A stretch of DNA of 64,000 nucleotides from positions 24,479,505 to 24,543,504 of the forward strand of contig CM055274.1 in NCBI GenBank assembly GCA_029237695.1, given 5' to 3'. The DNA comes from Conchocele bisecta. Taxonomy: Eukaryota; Mollusca; Bivalvia; Lucinida; Thyasiridae. This document shows positions 42,225 through 53,879 of the stretch, piece after piece. Every line of letters begins with the position of its first letter. The first letter of the stretch is position 1. The notes beneath the pieces are model-generated. The model was not told the origin of the DNA and did no database searches. It saw only the letters and a program-made list of their open reading frames with translations. The translations under genes were made by a program, and so were the position numbers.

Positions 42225-42451
42225 TGAGACACGCCATTGGATTTTATACAATATTTATTACAATATTTTTTCAAAAATAAAGTCAAAAGTTGATAACATA
42301 ATTATGTACATTCAGAATATAATTCCGCATGTACTCTGACAATTTTGTCAACTTTTGACGCCATTTACGGAAAATATTGAATAATTTTGTAAACATATTT
42401 CATGAAATCACGCAGATGTCCGAAGGTACAAAATCTCCATGACATGTCTCA
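42225..42451. mobile_element. TGAGACACGCC MITE, intact
   Basis: TGAGACACGCCATTGGATTT left, AATCTCCATGACATGTCTCA right. Inner GTCAAAAGTTGA / TCAACTTTTGAC arms. Begins 16 bp from the exon's acceptor edge. Confidence 0.7.
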
Positions 42452-42580
42452 AATGATGATACAGTGAATTGGGGTTCATGTACATTCAACAGAAACGTCA
42501 CATACAAATGGGAATTCACCTGTATAGGGGCGGGGAGGTGGGGTGAAGGGCATTGTAAATACGGCACTAAACTTACAATA

Positions 42581-42781
42581 CAGTAGAACCTCTCTAACCG
42601 GACACCTACACAATAAATACAATTTATGTCTGCTTAATTGTGTGTTTATTGTGACCTTCATGAAGGTCACAATAAACATATACCGGTTTGCAGTGCCCAT
42701 ATGCCTGATTTACAGTGGAGCCTCTCTAAACCGGACACCCTGGGGACTTCCCAGGGTGTCCGGTTTAGAGCGGTTGCACTG
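42581..42781. mobile_element. short Tigger-like MITE, B-only region
   Basis: CAGTAGAACCTCTCTAACC left, GTTTAGAGCGGTTGCACTG right, TA on both sides. Internal hairpins GTGACCTTCATGAAGGTCAC and CACCCTGGGGACTTCCCAG. Confidence 0.65.
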
Positions 42782-42839
42782 TACAAGAAATCAGTAACAG
42801 TGATGGATGTACCCCTGAAAACATTTAATGCAAATTTCT

Positions 42840-43020
42840 AACTCATTTGACCTTGACCAAGAGTACAGGGATTGCATGGGTGGGCTATACAATGAAAATA
42901 TGAACGATGGCAAGTAAGTAAAGTTTCAAGCCAATCTGACTTGTGGAACAGAGATAGTAGGTAGCTGAAAGTCTTTAACAAAAATCTCGGACATACAGTT
43001 GAACAGACAGACTGGGTGGC
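42840..43020. repeat. single pearl-type unit
   Basis: CATTTGACCTTGACCAAGAG, CAATGAAAATATGAACGATG and GAACAGACAGACTGGG. Copy A keeps only the last part (14330-14420). Confidence 0.45.
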
Positions 43021-43053
43021 GATTATATGTACCACAAAACATTTTTGAAGGTA

Positions 43054-43995
43054 CAGTCAAACTTGTGTTAAGAGACCACTCAAGGGAACTGCCAAAAGTG
43101 GTCTCTTAACAGAGGTGGTCTCTTAATAGGGACAGCCATGTGGAGTGGGTACACGGATGATATATAAAAAACAACACAGTGACAACACAGTCAAGTAAGA
43201 ACATGTATACACTTATATGTATGTTTATTAAAGTAATAACATGTACAATGGAAAACATAACTTTGAATAGTAATATGGAATTAAATCAACATAAAAGTAT
43301 GAGAATGTATTTACACACCATCAGTTACACAAGTATGTACAGTCAAACTTGTACTTGCGACCACTTGTATGTGCAAAATGGACTGAATCTGGGTTTTGCC
43401 AACACCCATCTGGTCGGCTACGGACCGACAACTCTTCCCGGCTTCCATCATTTTCAGTGCCTTCACACGGTCCTCTAGCGTCAAGCATTTTCGTTTGGTA
43501 GACATGGTTACACATTCGTTGTGGTAATTTGGTGTAACGAAATGGCATTTTGCACAGGTTTATATGTGCCCACATTAACTCAAATTAATAATTTGCGACA
43601 AGCCAATTAAGGGTCATCTTACTCGTCAATAATTACGGTTAACATTATTCACAGCGGATTAATTAGCTCACGAACCCATTCCTCGTTAGTTGAAGTTCTG
43701 CGACTTACACCGATCAGGTCAATTAAGAATCAAGCAACACGTTTTATGGATCATAGCCACCGCTTATAGCCGTGTTTCGAGCCGTGTTTTCATGGGTGCT
43801 GACAGTCGCCGACGGTCGTTAAACGCGTCGTATTTTGACGGAATGGGCCGTATTTATACGGTCGCTGGTCGCAGACAGCAGGTGGTCGTTCATTGCAAGT
43901 ACGTTATTATGGGAAATTCGTCAGGCGGGATTCAAACCGGTCGCTTACAGCAGGTGGTCGTTTATTACAAGTGGTCGTTAGCACAAGTTCGACTC
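43054..43995. mobile_element. Tigger/pogo-like deletion derivative, B-only
   Basis: A 942-bp element with ends CAGTCAAACTTGTGTTAAG and TTAGCACAAGTTCGACTC, flanked by TA on each side. Copy A has the empty site with a single TA (GCGGGTACATAC near 14448). A second internal CAGTCAAACTTGTACTTGCG at 43341 suggests two related ends in tandem. It contains the transposase relic at 43377-43505. Confidence 0.75.
43377..43505 (-). pseudogene. pogo/Tigger transposase N-terminal fragment
   Basis: A 43-codon piece starting MSTKRKCLTLEDRVKALKMM and ending SVADQMGVGKTQIQSI. This is the N-terminal psq/CENP-B-type helix-turn-helix typical of pogo-branch transposases. The frame then runs directly into the inverted-repeat end sequence (GTGGTCGCAAGTACAAG), so the rest of the DNA-binding region and the DDE domain are deleted. 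It cannot encode an active transposase; it could be mobilised in trans. Confidence 0.7.
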
Positions 43996-44131
43996 TACAT
44001 ACAAAAGATTCAGCACTGAAAGACAGTGTCCTCCCTGATCTCCCTATATATACTGGTACATACATCTTAAGATACACATACCCTCTACCATTCTTCAAGC
44101 GATACAGAGATACCTCTCTAACTCAGACACC

Positions 44132-44539
44132 AGAGCTCCAGATAAGCTGCGTATTTCCTTAAATACCCAATTAAATTTGCCAAAAACCCAATTGAAATCA
44201 GAAGTAGCGAGTATCAAAAAGCAATACAAATTTTACGGTACCTTTATCATGCTGCAGAAAACAATAAACATACCACAAAATTCATATAGCATATTGTTCT
44301 TATTTTCTAAGAAAACACATCTTGGTATTTCATTAGAATTGTCTTCAAGGAGACAATTATAATGAAATGCCAAGACTTCTTTTCATTTCGAAGCAAACCA
44401 TTCAATAATTGCTGTCTGTTGATGTGTAAACAGTAAGTGTGATTTTATTTTACCTAATTAAAATGTTTAAATACCCAATTACTTAAGAAAATGATGGAGT
44501 GACAATACTCAATTACTAATTCCTTAATTGAAGCACTGA
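44132..44539. mobile_element. CTCCAGATAAG palindromic MITE, B-only
   Basis: AGAGCTCCAGATAAGCTGCG left, ATTCCTTAATTGAAGCACTG right (decayed), tip TTGTCTTCAAGGAGACAA. Copy A lacks it near 14895. It sits inside a Tigger-like sequence (ACCTCTCTAACTCAGACAC left, GATTTAGAGAGGTTCCACTG right). Confidence 0.65.
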
Positions 44540-44708
44540 GAGACCTTGGGAGGACCCAGAGTGTCTGATTTAGAGAGGTTCCACTGTAATTCAGGTATAT
44601 GAGCACTTCAATACATGGGTATGTGCTTTGCAACAATCAATAAACATTATCTTTAGGGGTACATCGATCAGTGTTAAGATATTTTTATTATACAAATACG
44701 TGTCACCT

Positions 44709-45012
44709 GTAGCCTATTTCATCAACATTGCAAAGTATACTTTACTAGCAAAGTATACTTTGAGCGAGCAATCATTGATTTTTCCGAAATGCATTATTTC
44801 ATATAGAACTAACAAATGCATATATTTCATGATTAAAAGTATGCATAATTATTATACTGAATTTATTACATTATCACAGCCAGAATGGCTGTGATAATGT
44901 AATAAATTCAGTATAATAAAAATTAATAAATTTATCATAAAATTGAAAATTTCTCCCTCAAAGTATACTTCGCTACTAAAGTATACTTTGCAATGTTGAT
45001 GAAATGGGCTAC
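44709..45012. mobile_element. palindromic MITE, TGTAGCC family
   Basis: Allele of 15980-16293. In B about 50 bp ending in a repeated ATGTTGATGAAATGGGCTAC piece follows, as if the end were partly duplicated. Confidence 0.75.
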
Positions 45013-45112
45013 ATGTGTTAGATGGGCCACATGTCATAAGCATAGAGGCTCCTGGATACCCACGGCTGCAATGTTGATGAAATGGGCTACTGGTATGACC
45101 AATGGTACTTAC

Positions 45113-45201
45113 CCCATACACTGATGAATAAGGCGAAGTACGGTGTGACGTCGTTGTCAAATGACTCCTTGATGTTTTTAAACAGGTCCGTTAGTGTTGA
45201 A
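45113..45201 (-). CDS. anoctamin exon: end of loop 1 and TM2 (copy B)
   Basis: An 89-bp exon encoding the same residues as 16316-16404 (STLTDLFKNIKESFDNDVTP and TM2 YFALFISVW). Two synonymous differences (Asp GAT/GAC, Glu GAA/GAG). The donor is TGGG followed by GTAAGTACC, closer to consensus than copy A's GTACGT. The split Asn and Gly codons at its edges join the neighbouring exons. Confidence 0.9.
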
Positions 45202-45223
45202 CTGAAACACAAAGAAACACATT

Positions 45224-45433
45224 TGAGACACGCCATGGGAGTTTGTACCTTCTGACAACAGCATTATTTAATAAATACATTTACAAAATTTAACACATTT
45301 TCCATAAATGAAGTCAAAAGTTGACAAAACTTTCAGAGTACATGCTAATTTAAGAAAATATCCAATATTCTGTAAATATATTTCATGAAATATCGCAGAT
45401 GTCCATAGGTAACAAATCGCATGGCGTGTCTCA
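45224..45433. mobile_element. TGAGACACGCC MITE, uninterrupted allele
   Basis: TGAGACACGCCATGGG left, CGCATGGCGTGTCTCA right. This is the empty-site allele for the pearl-like insertion 16475-17137. Starts 23 bp from the exon. Confidence 0.7.
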
Positions 45434-45630
45434 TATATACATGACCCACGAATAGCGATGTGGTTAGTGAGATTAGGACCAGAGTGACTGTTCATTCCTT
45501 GGTAAACTCATGCAGCCTGGTACCGATCTCAATATATTGGCATACATACACAGTAGTGTATAACATCCGGTTTACTGCTACACTATGGACGTCACATAGG
45601 ACTGCCAATACAGTTTAACACCACAAAATA

Positions 45631-45811
45631 CAGTAAAACCTGTGAATAAAGGCCAGTCATGGGAAGTGAAAAATCTGGCCTTTGTTCACAGGTGGTCTTT
45701 ATTTGCAGGGTCATTTATATAGTAATTGTGTCATTGGGACAATAAAAGTGTGGCCTTTACAGCCAGGTGATTGCTATTCGGAGGTGGTCTTTAGCACAGG
45801 TTCGACTTTTG
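45631..45811. mobile_element. short pogo-like MITE
   Basis: Allele of 17497-17677; left end CAGTAAAACCTGTGAATAAA. Confidence 0.6.
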
Positions 45812-46855
45812 ATAAAGACCACGTATCGAAAATTTAATAAAAAGAGTGACTATAAAATAATGTATACAGTAATGATTCAGTAATTCTGCTTGTGACTAAG
45901 TTAGACCCTGATCAGACAGCAGCTGTTACACAGGTTGAAAGCTCAATCAAAACATTTTTGTTGTGACCACTGGTTGAAGTAACGGACTGAGGTTTATAAA
46001 TATATACATTTTTTTTCGAGAATTTATCAGGGACATAAACTTTGAATTAAAAGTCTGACAACACTGACTGAAGGAATTATGACATTGGAATGAACACTAC
46101 ATGTCACAACCACAGGTTGAAGTAATGGATCGAGGTCTATAAATACATTAAATATGCCTAAAAGCATTAATAAACGAAAAAAAATATAAGCTAAACAATA
46201 TTTTTTGTACTCCCTCCATATATATGTTTAGCTTATTTTTTTTCGAAAAAAATGTTTTTTTTGTGTTTCCTTATAATCCCATCCCAATTATATTTCAAAG
46301 TGATGAAAATTATTTAAAATCATACTTTTCATCCTATTACCAGACTACAACAAAAGCATACACCAATAGTTAGTCATATGTCTTCTTTTCATGATGCGTT
46401 GCATGAAAATCTGTGACTTAACGTCAAAATCATAACAAGATTTAAGAAAGTTGCTCTGACAAAATAAAATGGAAAATATTTCACGCAATATTGTATTTCT
46501 GTTTTTTTTTCACATTTGAAATTGTTCAAGTTTTGTTTGTTGGTGTTTAACGACCTATCAACAGCTAAGGTCATTTAAGGCTGGACCAACGGTTTCGACG
46601 ATCCCATATTCAACCTGCTGCATTGGGGGGAGGGGGGGGGGATTCCCCATTTTGCTGATACAAAAATCTTGATTAGTTTCCTCGAATCTCCCAAAAAGTA
46701 TAGGTTTGGCCACTATTTGAACTGCTTTATCGAGGCGGTTCAAATGAGTGGTCACAACATATACTTTTGATGAGATGGGGTATTCTGCAAGAAATGGATT
46801 AAGCAAAATTTAGAACACAGAAAACCGAAACAAGAACAAAATCAAGATGACTTAC

Positions 46856-46909
46856 TTTGTCTCGCTAGTGGTGGTCTGCTGTGGCTCATCTTCATACGTC
46901 TTGTCTATG
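46856..46909 (-). CDS. anoctamin 54-bp exon: extracellular loop 1 (copy B)
   Basis: Identical to 18697-18750: IDKTYEDEPQQTTTSET with split Ser and Asn codons at its two ends. Acceptor TTGTAG, donor ACAAA followed by GTAAGTCA. The donor flank changes by one base from copy A. Confidence 0.8.
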
Positions 46910-47040
46910 CTACAACGATATTCAATAATGGTATATATACTGGTGTTACCATTCTACTCCAGCTCAAACTAGTGTGCTAGGTTTAATAATGTTTATTAAC
47001 CACAAACCCACTAACCCAACATTAAAACTTAAAGGGTTTA

Positions 47041-47397
47041 TTATAGGAATGAATGGCCTTTTTGTGGAATTTATCGGGGTATAAACTTGGAAAAGTCGCG
47101 GGAATACTGGACGAAGGCCGGAAGGCCTCGTCCAGTATTCCCGCGACTTTTCCAAGTTTATATCCCCGATAAATTCAACAAAAAGGCCATTCATTTCTTA
47201 TAATTCCAGCATTTGAAATAAATTCATCAAGAAAATGTGTTTATTTTCCGTTTTCTTAATAATTATTTTAACTGCGCCTCACGGTTACGGAAAGTAGTTC
47301 GGCGTGGGAGTTTACTGGGATACAAATTTTGGACAGAGACTTGCTACGGGCCAATCAAATGTTAGGGAATTGTGTAAATATTTTTGTGCTGGAATTA
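47041..47397. mobile_element. double-fold-back element, B-only, TTA duplication
   Basis: Copy A reads AAAGGGTTTATGAAGG across the site (18885). B inserts TTATAGGAATGAATGG through GTGCTGGAA, with TTA on both sides. Two adjacent inverted pairs: one folding at GAAGGCCGGAAGGCCTC, one TAATTCCAGCA / GTGCTGGAATTA. Same family as 34027-34464. Confidence 0.8.
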
Positions 47398-47528
47398 TGA
47401 AGGAATGCCTTGATAGGACCTTTGGTCGAACATTGGAATAGTGTGTTTGTGCTTCATTAAGCATCCACAAACCCATTATTCCAACATTCCGCCAAAAGCC
47501 TTTATCAATGAATCACTGGATAAAGGCC

Positions 47529-48037
47529 TTAAAGATACATGCCCACTCAGTAGGCACAAAATGTTCTTTATATCAGAGACATCATCTGAGACATTTCCTG
47601 GCAAAATAAACATTAATTCACTATTTCCCCACGTATTGATTGACATTAATATACATTTTATATCAGATGTAAATTTTCAAACTGATATCAGGGGTGATAA
47701 CCATGTTTCCTTAAAATGCTAACGGCCGTTACTATTTATTCTGTATTTATTTTTTGATGTGCAATGATCATACTTTATAATCTGTTGAAAATACTATTTT
47801 TTTTAGGCGACACATTTAATTTGTATAAATAATTCAAAAATATCATGCCTCCTTTGCATATGAAAATAGCCTGATACCACCGCGCGTCTATATCAGTAAA
47901 ATAAATATTAATTAATGATTATATCTGTATAGCGGGCATTCGTAAGTTTTAGAATTGGTGGAATAGTGACACAATTATACATTTATTTAATTCCTATAAA
48001 GAACAGTGTGTGCCTACTGAGTGGGCATGTACCTTTA
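47529..48037. mobile_element. TTAA-flanked AGGTACATG MITE, full length
   Basis: Allele of 19013-19417 without its internal deletion; ends TTAAAGATACATGCCCAC and GTGGGCATGTACCTTTAA. Confidence 0.75.
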
Positions 48038-48275
48038 AGACGAAATGCGAAAAAAATATGTTTGTGCTTCATTAAACGTCACTGAATACTTCAGTAGAAT
48101 ACATCCTTCATTTCAGGGAAAAACATTTTTACATCCGTTCAACAGCAAGGTCATATGCGACTGTGAACGGAGAAATGGGACTAAGTATTATGGAATGTGT
48201 GGATATTCAAACTTCAGATCATCTATGCAACAACACCATGTTATATTTACCATTCCACTAGCATACAAAATTACC

Positions 48276-48488
48276 TTAACCCTTACACTGCTGAATTAAA
48301 TTTGTCGTCTGCCGATTTTTTGTTTTTAATTTTCAGTTTTATCAAGAAAAACATAGTTTGGCAGCACTTTAGAATCATTTCCATTTGAAATGATTCTAAA
48401 GTGCTGCAAAACTATGTTTTTATTAAGATTAAAGACAAAATATTAAACAGCAGACAACACGTTTCGTTTCCCGCGCTCCAAGAGTTAA
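48276..48488. mobile_element. TTAA-flanked GTCGTCTGC MITE
   Basis: Allele of 19659-19874. Confidence 0.75.
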
Positions 48489-49350
48489 CAAGAAACGAGG
48501 CAAAGCCACGAAGGCCAGGTTTTTTCCAAGCATAGACACTTGGATAACATAATTATACCCACTTTTTTTAAGACTAGATGGCCGTGGCCTGCATGTCGCG
48601 CCTTGGGGCGAGGCATGGACACTAAAAAAATAGATATAGTAGATGGAAAAACTTTAACCAAAAAACTTTAATCAGACACACGGATGTACGGACGTACAGA
48701 CGGACGTATGCCAAAATGCCGACGATATCGCGCTGAAAATGATGATAAACACCCATGTGAAGTATCAAGGTAATGGGTGAAGCAGTTGCAGAGATATAAT
48801 ACACAAACAAACTTTAACAAAAAAATTCAAAGTAATTTGACCTTGACATTGGGCATAGGAGCACGTTCGGGGGGGAAGGTACAATGAAAATATAGATGAT
48901 GATAAACACCCATGTGAAGTTTCAAGGTAATGGGCGAAGCAGTTGCAGAGATATAGTATAACGAAAAACTTTTAATAAAAAAAATTTAACCACACGTACG
49001 TTAAACAGTTAACGTTGAAAATGGCTAAGTCAATTACGTAGAAATAATAGGTGAAGGTAAAAAAAATGGTCACATGTTGGATAGTTTTATGTGGTAGGCA
49101 CCCCTTGGTTATGAAGCTGTGAAAGTTTGGTGGTCCTAGGTGGTACAGTACCAAAGAAATGGACTTAAACACGAAAACTTAACATTGTAAACGCGAAAAG
49201 TTAACATTGAAAATGGGTCAAGTTTAAAAAAAGGTAACATGTTGGATAGTGATATGTGGTGGGCACCCCTTGATTATGAAGCTGTGAAAGTTTGATGGTC
49301 CTAGGTGGTACAGTAACAAAGAAATGGACTCAAACACAAAAACTTAACAT
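48489..49350. repeat. pearl-like units and two-unit direct repeat
   Basis: Allele of 19875-20748: GACGGACGTACAGACGG, AAACACCCATGTGAAGT units, then the two GGTCCTAGGTGGTACAGTA copies. Confidence 0.6.
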
Positions 49351-49651
49351 TGATTGTGGACGCCGCCCACCGGCTTTCGCCAATCCAATAGCCTGAATTG
49401 TTTTAAAAAAACCTGGCTAAAAACGGAATACCATGCTAGTGTCTTCTACTATCAAGTATATCTGACTCAGCTCGGAATCGGTAGGAATTCCTGGGCAAGC
49501 CGAGGAATTCACACGCGTTTCCTAGCCTTGCCTGATAAACTTGGTATCAAAAGTCAATGGCCTTGTAAACTTTCACAGTCTTTCATTGCCAGAATGAGTT
49601 AAAAAATACAGCTAAGAGGTCTGAATTAATTCATTCCATCCAAGATATTAC

Positions 49652-49968
49652 CTTCTGACTAAACCATAGATAAATATTGCAACGCCGAACAGCATAGGCA
49701 GCCAAAGCGTAGAGATCAACGTGCCTGACCAAGCGAAATAAAATGCAATCTTTTCGCCGAAATAGTTCCGAATTTTCCACAATGGCTGAAACTTGAAAAT
49801 CTTGGTCCATGTCAACTGTAAAGCTAGTCTTGAATCCGATTGAAGGACTTTGTCACTCTGAGGTAGTGTTTTGTTCTTCTTGTCTTCAGCGTCGGGGTCG
49901 TAGTTGGACTCCTCATGGAGAATGAACGTGTTTTGTGTAGATTTCCTCCAGCTTCATATAGTCCAAAC
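49652..49968 (-). CDS. anoctamin exon: end of N-domain and TM1 (copy B, +1 base)
   Basis: 317 bp, the same exon as 21042-21357 but with one extra T in the + strand run GTGTTTTGTG (about 49929-49936; A has GTGTTTGTG). The extra base breaks the frame about a dozen codons into the exon. The sequence encoding FKFQPLWKIRNYFGEK and TM1 is unchanged. As written, this copy cannot give a full protein. A single homopolymer indel in an otherwise identical exon suggests a consensus error, but a real null allele is possible. Confidence 0.85.
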
Positions 49969-50376
49969 CTGGCAGGGATAAGATTGGTTGGTTTATTGTT
50001 TGATTGATTTATCTGTCACATACAGGATGGATTTATCTTAACCCTTTCAACCTTGGATATCATACATTGTGTTGTTGTTTTTTCATACTAATTTTGGAAC
50101 TATTCCATTGATGACAAAATGCTGATTTCCTTTTGAGCTGAATTAATAGTGACACTTAAATGCCGTCTCATCTGGATCTACAGAGTTTGGACAAGTTGGC
50201 TTTCTGGCCTCTGGGGTTGAAAGGATAAAGATATGCAGATCTTCACAATCTCCCATTGGAAATTTGTTTGACATGTACATGAGATTCTATAATGTCATTC
50301 ACAAATGGACAAAAGTGGAGTCCTTTTTTTCACATACCCACATAGTATTTTTGTAAAAGCTCATGGACAAACTTAC

Positions 50377-50445
50377 CAACTTTCTGCATGTCACCCAGCT
50401 CTTCATCATTCTTGAGCAACCCCCAACAGTTCCCGATGGACTTCG
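50377..50445 (-). CDS. anoctamin upstream exon (copy B, open frame)
   Basis: A 69-bp exon with acceptor TTTTCAG and donor AAAGTTG followed by GTAAGTTT. In the frame set by the next exon it reads KSIGNCWGLLKNDEELGDMQ then KV, and its final G completes Gly at the junction to LDYMKLEEIY. Position and phase support it as the coding exon before TM1. This N-terminal part is poorly conserved in anoctamins, so similarity alone does not prove it. The allele at 21767-21837 is disrupted. No exon further upstream was recognised. Confidence 0.65.
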
Positions 50446-50504
50446 CTGAAAACAGAAAAAATATATACAGTGAAATCGCGATGGCTCGAAATGCAATGAC
50501 TCGT

Positions 50505-51560
50505 AATGACCTTGACCTTGGGATCAGCGGGGGTTGGATGTCATGGATTTGGCACAGCATGGTAGTAGAGCCTTACAGGAATGCATGTGTGAAATATTAA
50601 GCATTTTAGACGAAGGAAATAGAAGTTATAACATATTTCTCTGATGTTAAGTTTTGTAAAGAGACTAAGTATTTGACCTTCACCTTGGGATCAGTGGGGG
50701 TTGGACGTCGTGGATTTGGCACAGCACGGTAGTAGAGCCTTACAGGAATGCAGTGGTGAAATATTAATCATTTTAGACAAAGGAAATAGAAGCCATAACA
50801 TATTTCTCTGATGGTAAGTTTTGCAAAGAGACTAAGTATGTGACCTTGACCTTAGGATCAGCGAGTGTTGGACGGCTGTAGATGTGTCACAGCATGATAG
50901 TACAACCTTAGAGGAATTCAAAAGTGAAATATTAATAATTTTCAATGAAGGAAATAGAAGTTATAACTTATTTCTCTGATGTTAAGTTTTGAGACCAAGT
51001 ATTTGACCTTGATCTTGGGATCAGCGGGGGTTGGACAGTCGTGGATTTGGCACAGCATGGTAGTAGAGCCTTACAGGAAAGCATGTGTGAAATATTAAGC
51101 ATTTTAGATGAATGAAATAGAAGTTATAACATATTTATCTGATGTTAAGTTTTTGTAAAGAGACTAAAGTATTTTACCTTGACCTTGGGATCAGCGGGGG
51201 TTGGACGGCCGTGGGTTTGGCACAGCCGCACGGTAGTATAGAGCCTTACAGGAATGCATTTGTGAAATATTAAGCATTTTAGATGAAGGAAATAGAAGTT
51301 ACAACAATATTTCTCTGATGTTAAGTTTGTAAACAGACTATGTATTTGACCTTGACCTTGGGATCAGTGGGGGTTGGACAGTCGTGGATTTGGCACAGCA
51401 TGGTAGTAGAGCCATTACAGGAATGCATGTGTGAAATATTAAGCATTTTAGATGAAGGAAGTAGAAGTAACAATATTTCTCTGATGTTAAGTTTAGTGAC
51501 GCACGGACGGACGACGCACGGACAACCCGACTCCAGTATACAACTGGTTGCGGGGGGTAT
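50505..51560. mobile_element. pearl-like element with six about 166-bp units
   Basis: Allele of 21890-22952. The terminal hairpin is damaged: the left C-run is lost (CCAGTATACAACTGG). Confidence 0.75.
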
Positions 51561-51912
51561 ATATACCATAAAGTAGCAAGTGAAAGATTTTCTTTTGTGA
51601 CAAATAAAAAACATATATGGACAATTATTGCAGCCCTGCTTTATCACAGTGTGACCCATATTACAAATTTCAATAAAGCCAGTGGCCAGTCATTATATGT
51701 CGACAGATATAGGGTTTATGTTGTTCCCAAATACTGCTGGAAAGATAACAAATTGTAAAGCCGGTCAACTTCAGTATTCTATTTCAAACTTAAAATGGAA
51801 GTAGAAATATTATTTGATAAAAGAAAGTAAAGTGCAGATATTGTATACAATAACAAAGAAATACCAACAAAATAGATCCGCAGAAAGTACTATTGTTATT
51901 TCCAACTACAAG

Positions 51913-52261
51913 CAGCGCTCCAGATAAGGTGCGTATTGGCGTATTTTACGCACTTATTTTAGCAGATTACGCATTGATTATCAAAAGTGGGAGTACAAAA
52001 TACTCACAGCAATTTGAAAATATGCATTGATTTTCAAATTGAGTAGTGAAAATAATGTAATAAAGTTAAAAATTTACTTAGTTGAGCTGCAGATTTTTGC
52101 AGCTCAAATTAGTGAATTTTTAAATTTGTTTTATTTTTGTTATCATTTGTTCCCTAATTAATAAGAAAGAAAATCGATAATACATTTGTAAAAGTAAAAT
52201 ATGCATTGAATTTGAAATCTGGGGGTATAATACTCTTTAAATACAAAACATATCTGGAGCA
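51913..52261. mobile_element. MITE with GCTCCAGATAAGG ends
   Basis: Allele of 23304-23657. Confidence 0.65.
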
Positions 52262-52353
52262 CTGTACAAGTAGCGTTACTAGCAATACATTGTACCAAAA
52301 TACATGTAGATGCACATACAGACGGAATACAGTGTTTTAGCAACATATCATAA

Positions 52354-52588
52354 TTAACTCTTTGCATGCTAGTGGTGAAAATATATAGCGGTGAGTATAT
52401 TTTTTATTTCTCTCTGTAAATATGTCTTGGAATTTCATTAGAATTGAGTCCTCTGGACTCAATTCTAATGAAATTCCAAGACATATTCATGATATTTACA
52501 AGGAGAAATAAAAGAAAATATGATGATTTTTGTCCGCTATTTTTTAACTATTTATAGCCCACAAGTTTCCCAGCATGCAAAGAGTTAA
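52354..52588. mobile_element. TTAA-flanked CTCTTTGCATGC MITE
   Basis: Allele of 23749-23983. Confidence 0.8.
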
Positions 52589-52988
52589 ATATTAGAGAGT
52601 TAATATTAGAGAGATGTATAGAATACAATGACAGTTTTTCTTCACATGTGTTTTAATCTATTAATTAGAACTAGCAAAATACAATGTACAAACAGAATTA
52701 GAGGAAAGTCATTGGCTTGCCATACCAATATACATGTACCCACTTCCAACATTCTATGTCCAAAATGCGAGATAATCCATGATGACGGGGGTCGAAACAA
52801 AGATATAGGGTTATGGGTTTTTCGGCTAAGGGCTGTAACTAATGTTGTGAGAACTTGTAGCCCAAGCCCATTGTACTTATATGCAATTAATAAACCATGT
52901 CTAAACTGGAAATAAAGATAAAGAATCTACACATCAAGGTTCTACCTATTACAGGTGAAAGGTTTTACAAGTGTTACACAGGCATACC

Positions 52989-53178
52989 AGAGCTCCAGTT
53001 AAGGTGCGTAATTTGGGGACACATTTCTTATTTCTCTATCAAAAATGGCATGTTGGGAGTGCTTTAGAATCGTCTCAATGAGACGATTCTAAAGGACTCC
53101 CAACTTGCCATTTTTGGTGAACAAATAAGAAAGATTTGCCACAAATTGAACAAATTACGCACCTTAACTGGAGCTCTA
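52989..53178. mobile_element. palindromic MITE with GAGCTCCAGTTAAGG ends
   Basis: Allele of 24381-24569. Confidence 0.8.
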
Positions 53179-53384
53179 GGCATACTTGCAAAAATGGCCA
53201 AAAATGGAATCCAAAAATGGGAGATAATTCATGGCCTCAGTGAGGGTTGAATCAAAAATCAGATTTCACTTTGCATATACTCACCATCAACGTTCTGCAT
53301 ACCAAGTTTCAGTCATCTACCCCTTAAGATCTAAAAGTTTTACACTTGCAAGAAACGTGGCAAACTGACGAACAGTTTCTTATT

Positions 53385-53710
53385 TTGCTGGGGTTTAACG
53401 GCCTATCAACAGCTAAGGTCCTTTAAGGCCGGGTAAATTGGTTTAGTACTAAACCCCATATATTACCTGTACAAATGGGGGGGAAACCAGAACTGAATAA
53501 ATAAAAAAGCTATTTATCCAGCCCTGAAATCAGAATAATCCTGATCTGATGCCAGGTCCTCGCCACACAAGAATCACTTGGCCCCTCCCAAAACAGTAGG
53601 ACCAGTAATAATATTACTACTTTTATAATGGGCAATAAGCAAATTCAACTCCCAGGTAACAAACGAGCCAAATATAAAAACGTACCTGAGGGCAAAACCA
53701 GGCAAATTGC
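53385..53710. mobile_element. SINE-like repeat
   Basis: Allele of 24775-25110. Confidence 0.4.
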
Positions 53711-53879
53711 GATTCCTATAAAGGAGGAACCCCTAAAGTTAATTTACACCGTCACATTCACCCGACCAACCACCCACTGAAAAAGTGGGTCAAGTTAACA
53801 CGCATTGCTAGTAATTAGTAAGAATGAAGTAATTTGTACTATAGCAGCTAGCAAGAGAGCATTGTAAAAAGTTGGTTTA

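Noticed and set aside
39017..42237. Long open frames (up to 290 codons) over the minisatellite on both strands
   Set aside because: The 24-bp unit is divisible by three and lacks stops in several frames, so every frame stays open. The repeat peptide changes with each indel. There is no initiation context or domain.
43311..43505. Complete 64-residue transposase-like protein
   Set aside because: Only the first 43 residues resemble a pogo transposase. The remainder is translated terminal repeat.
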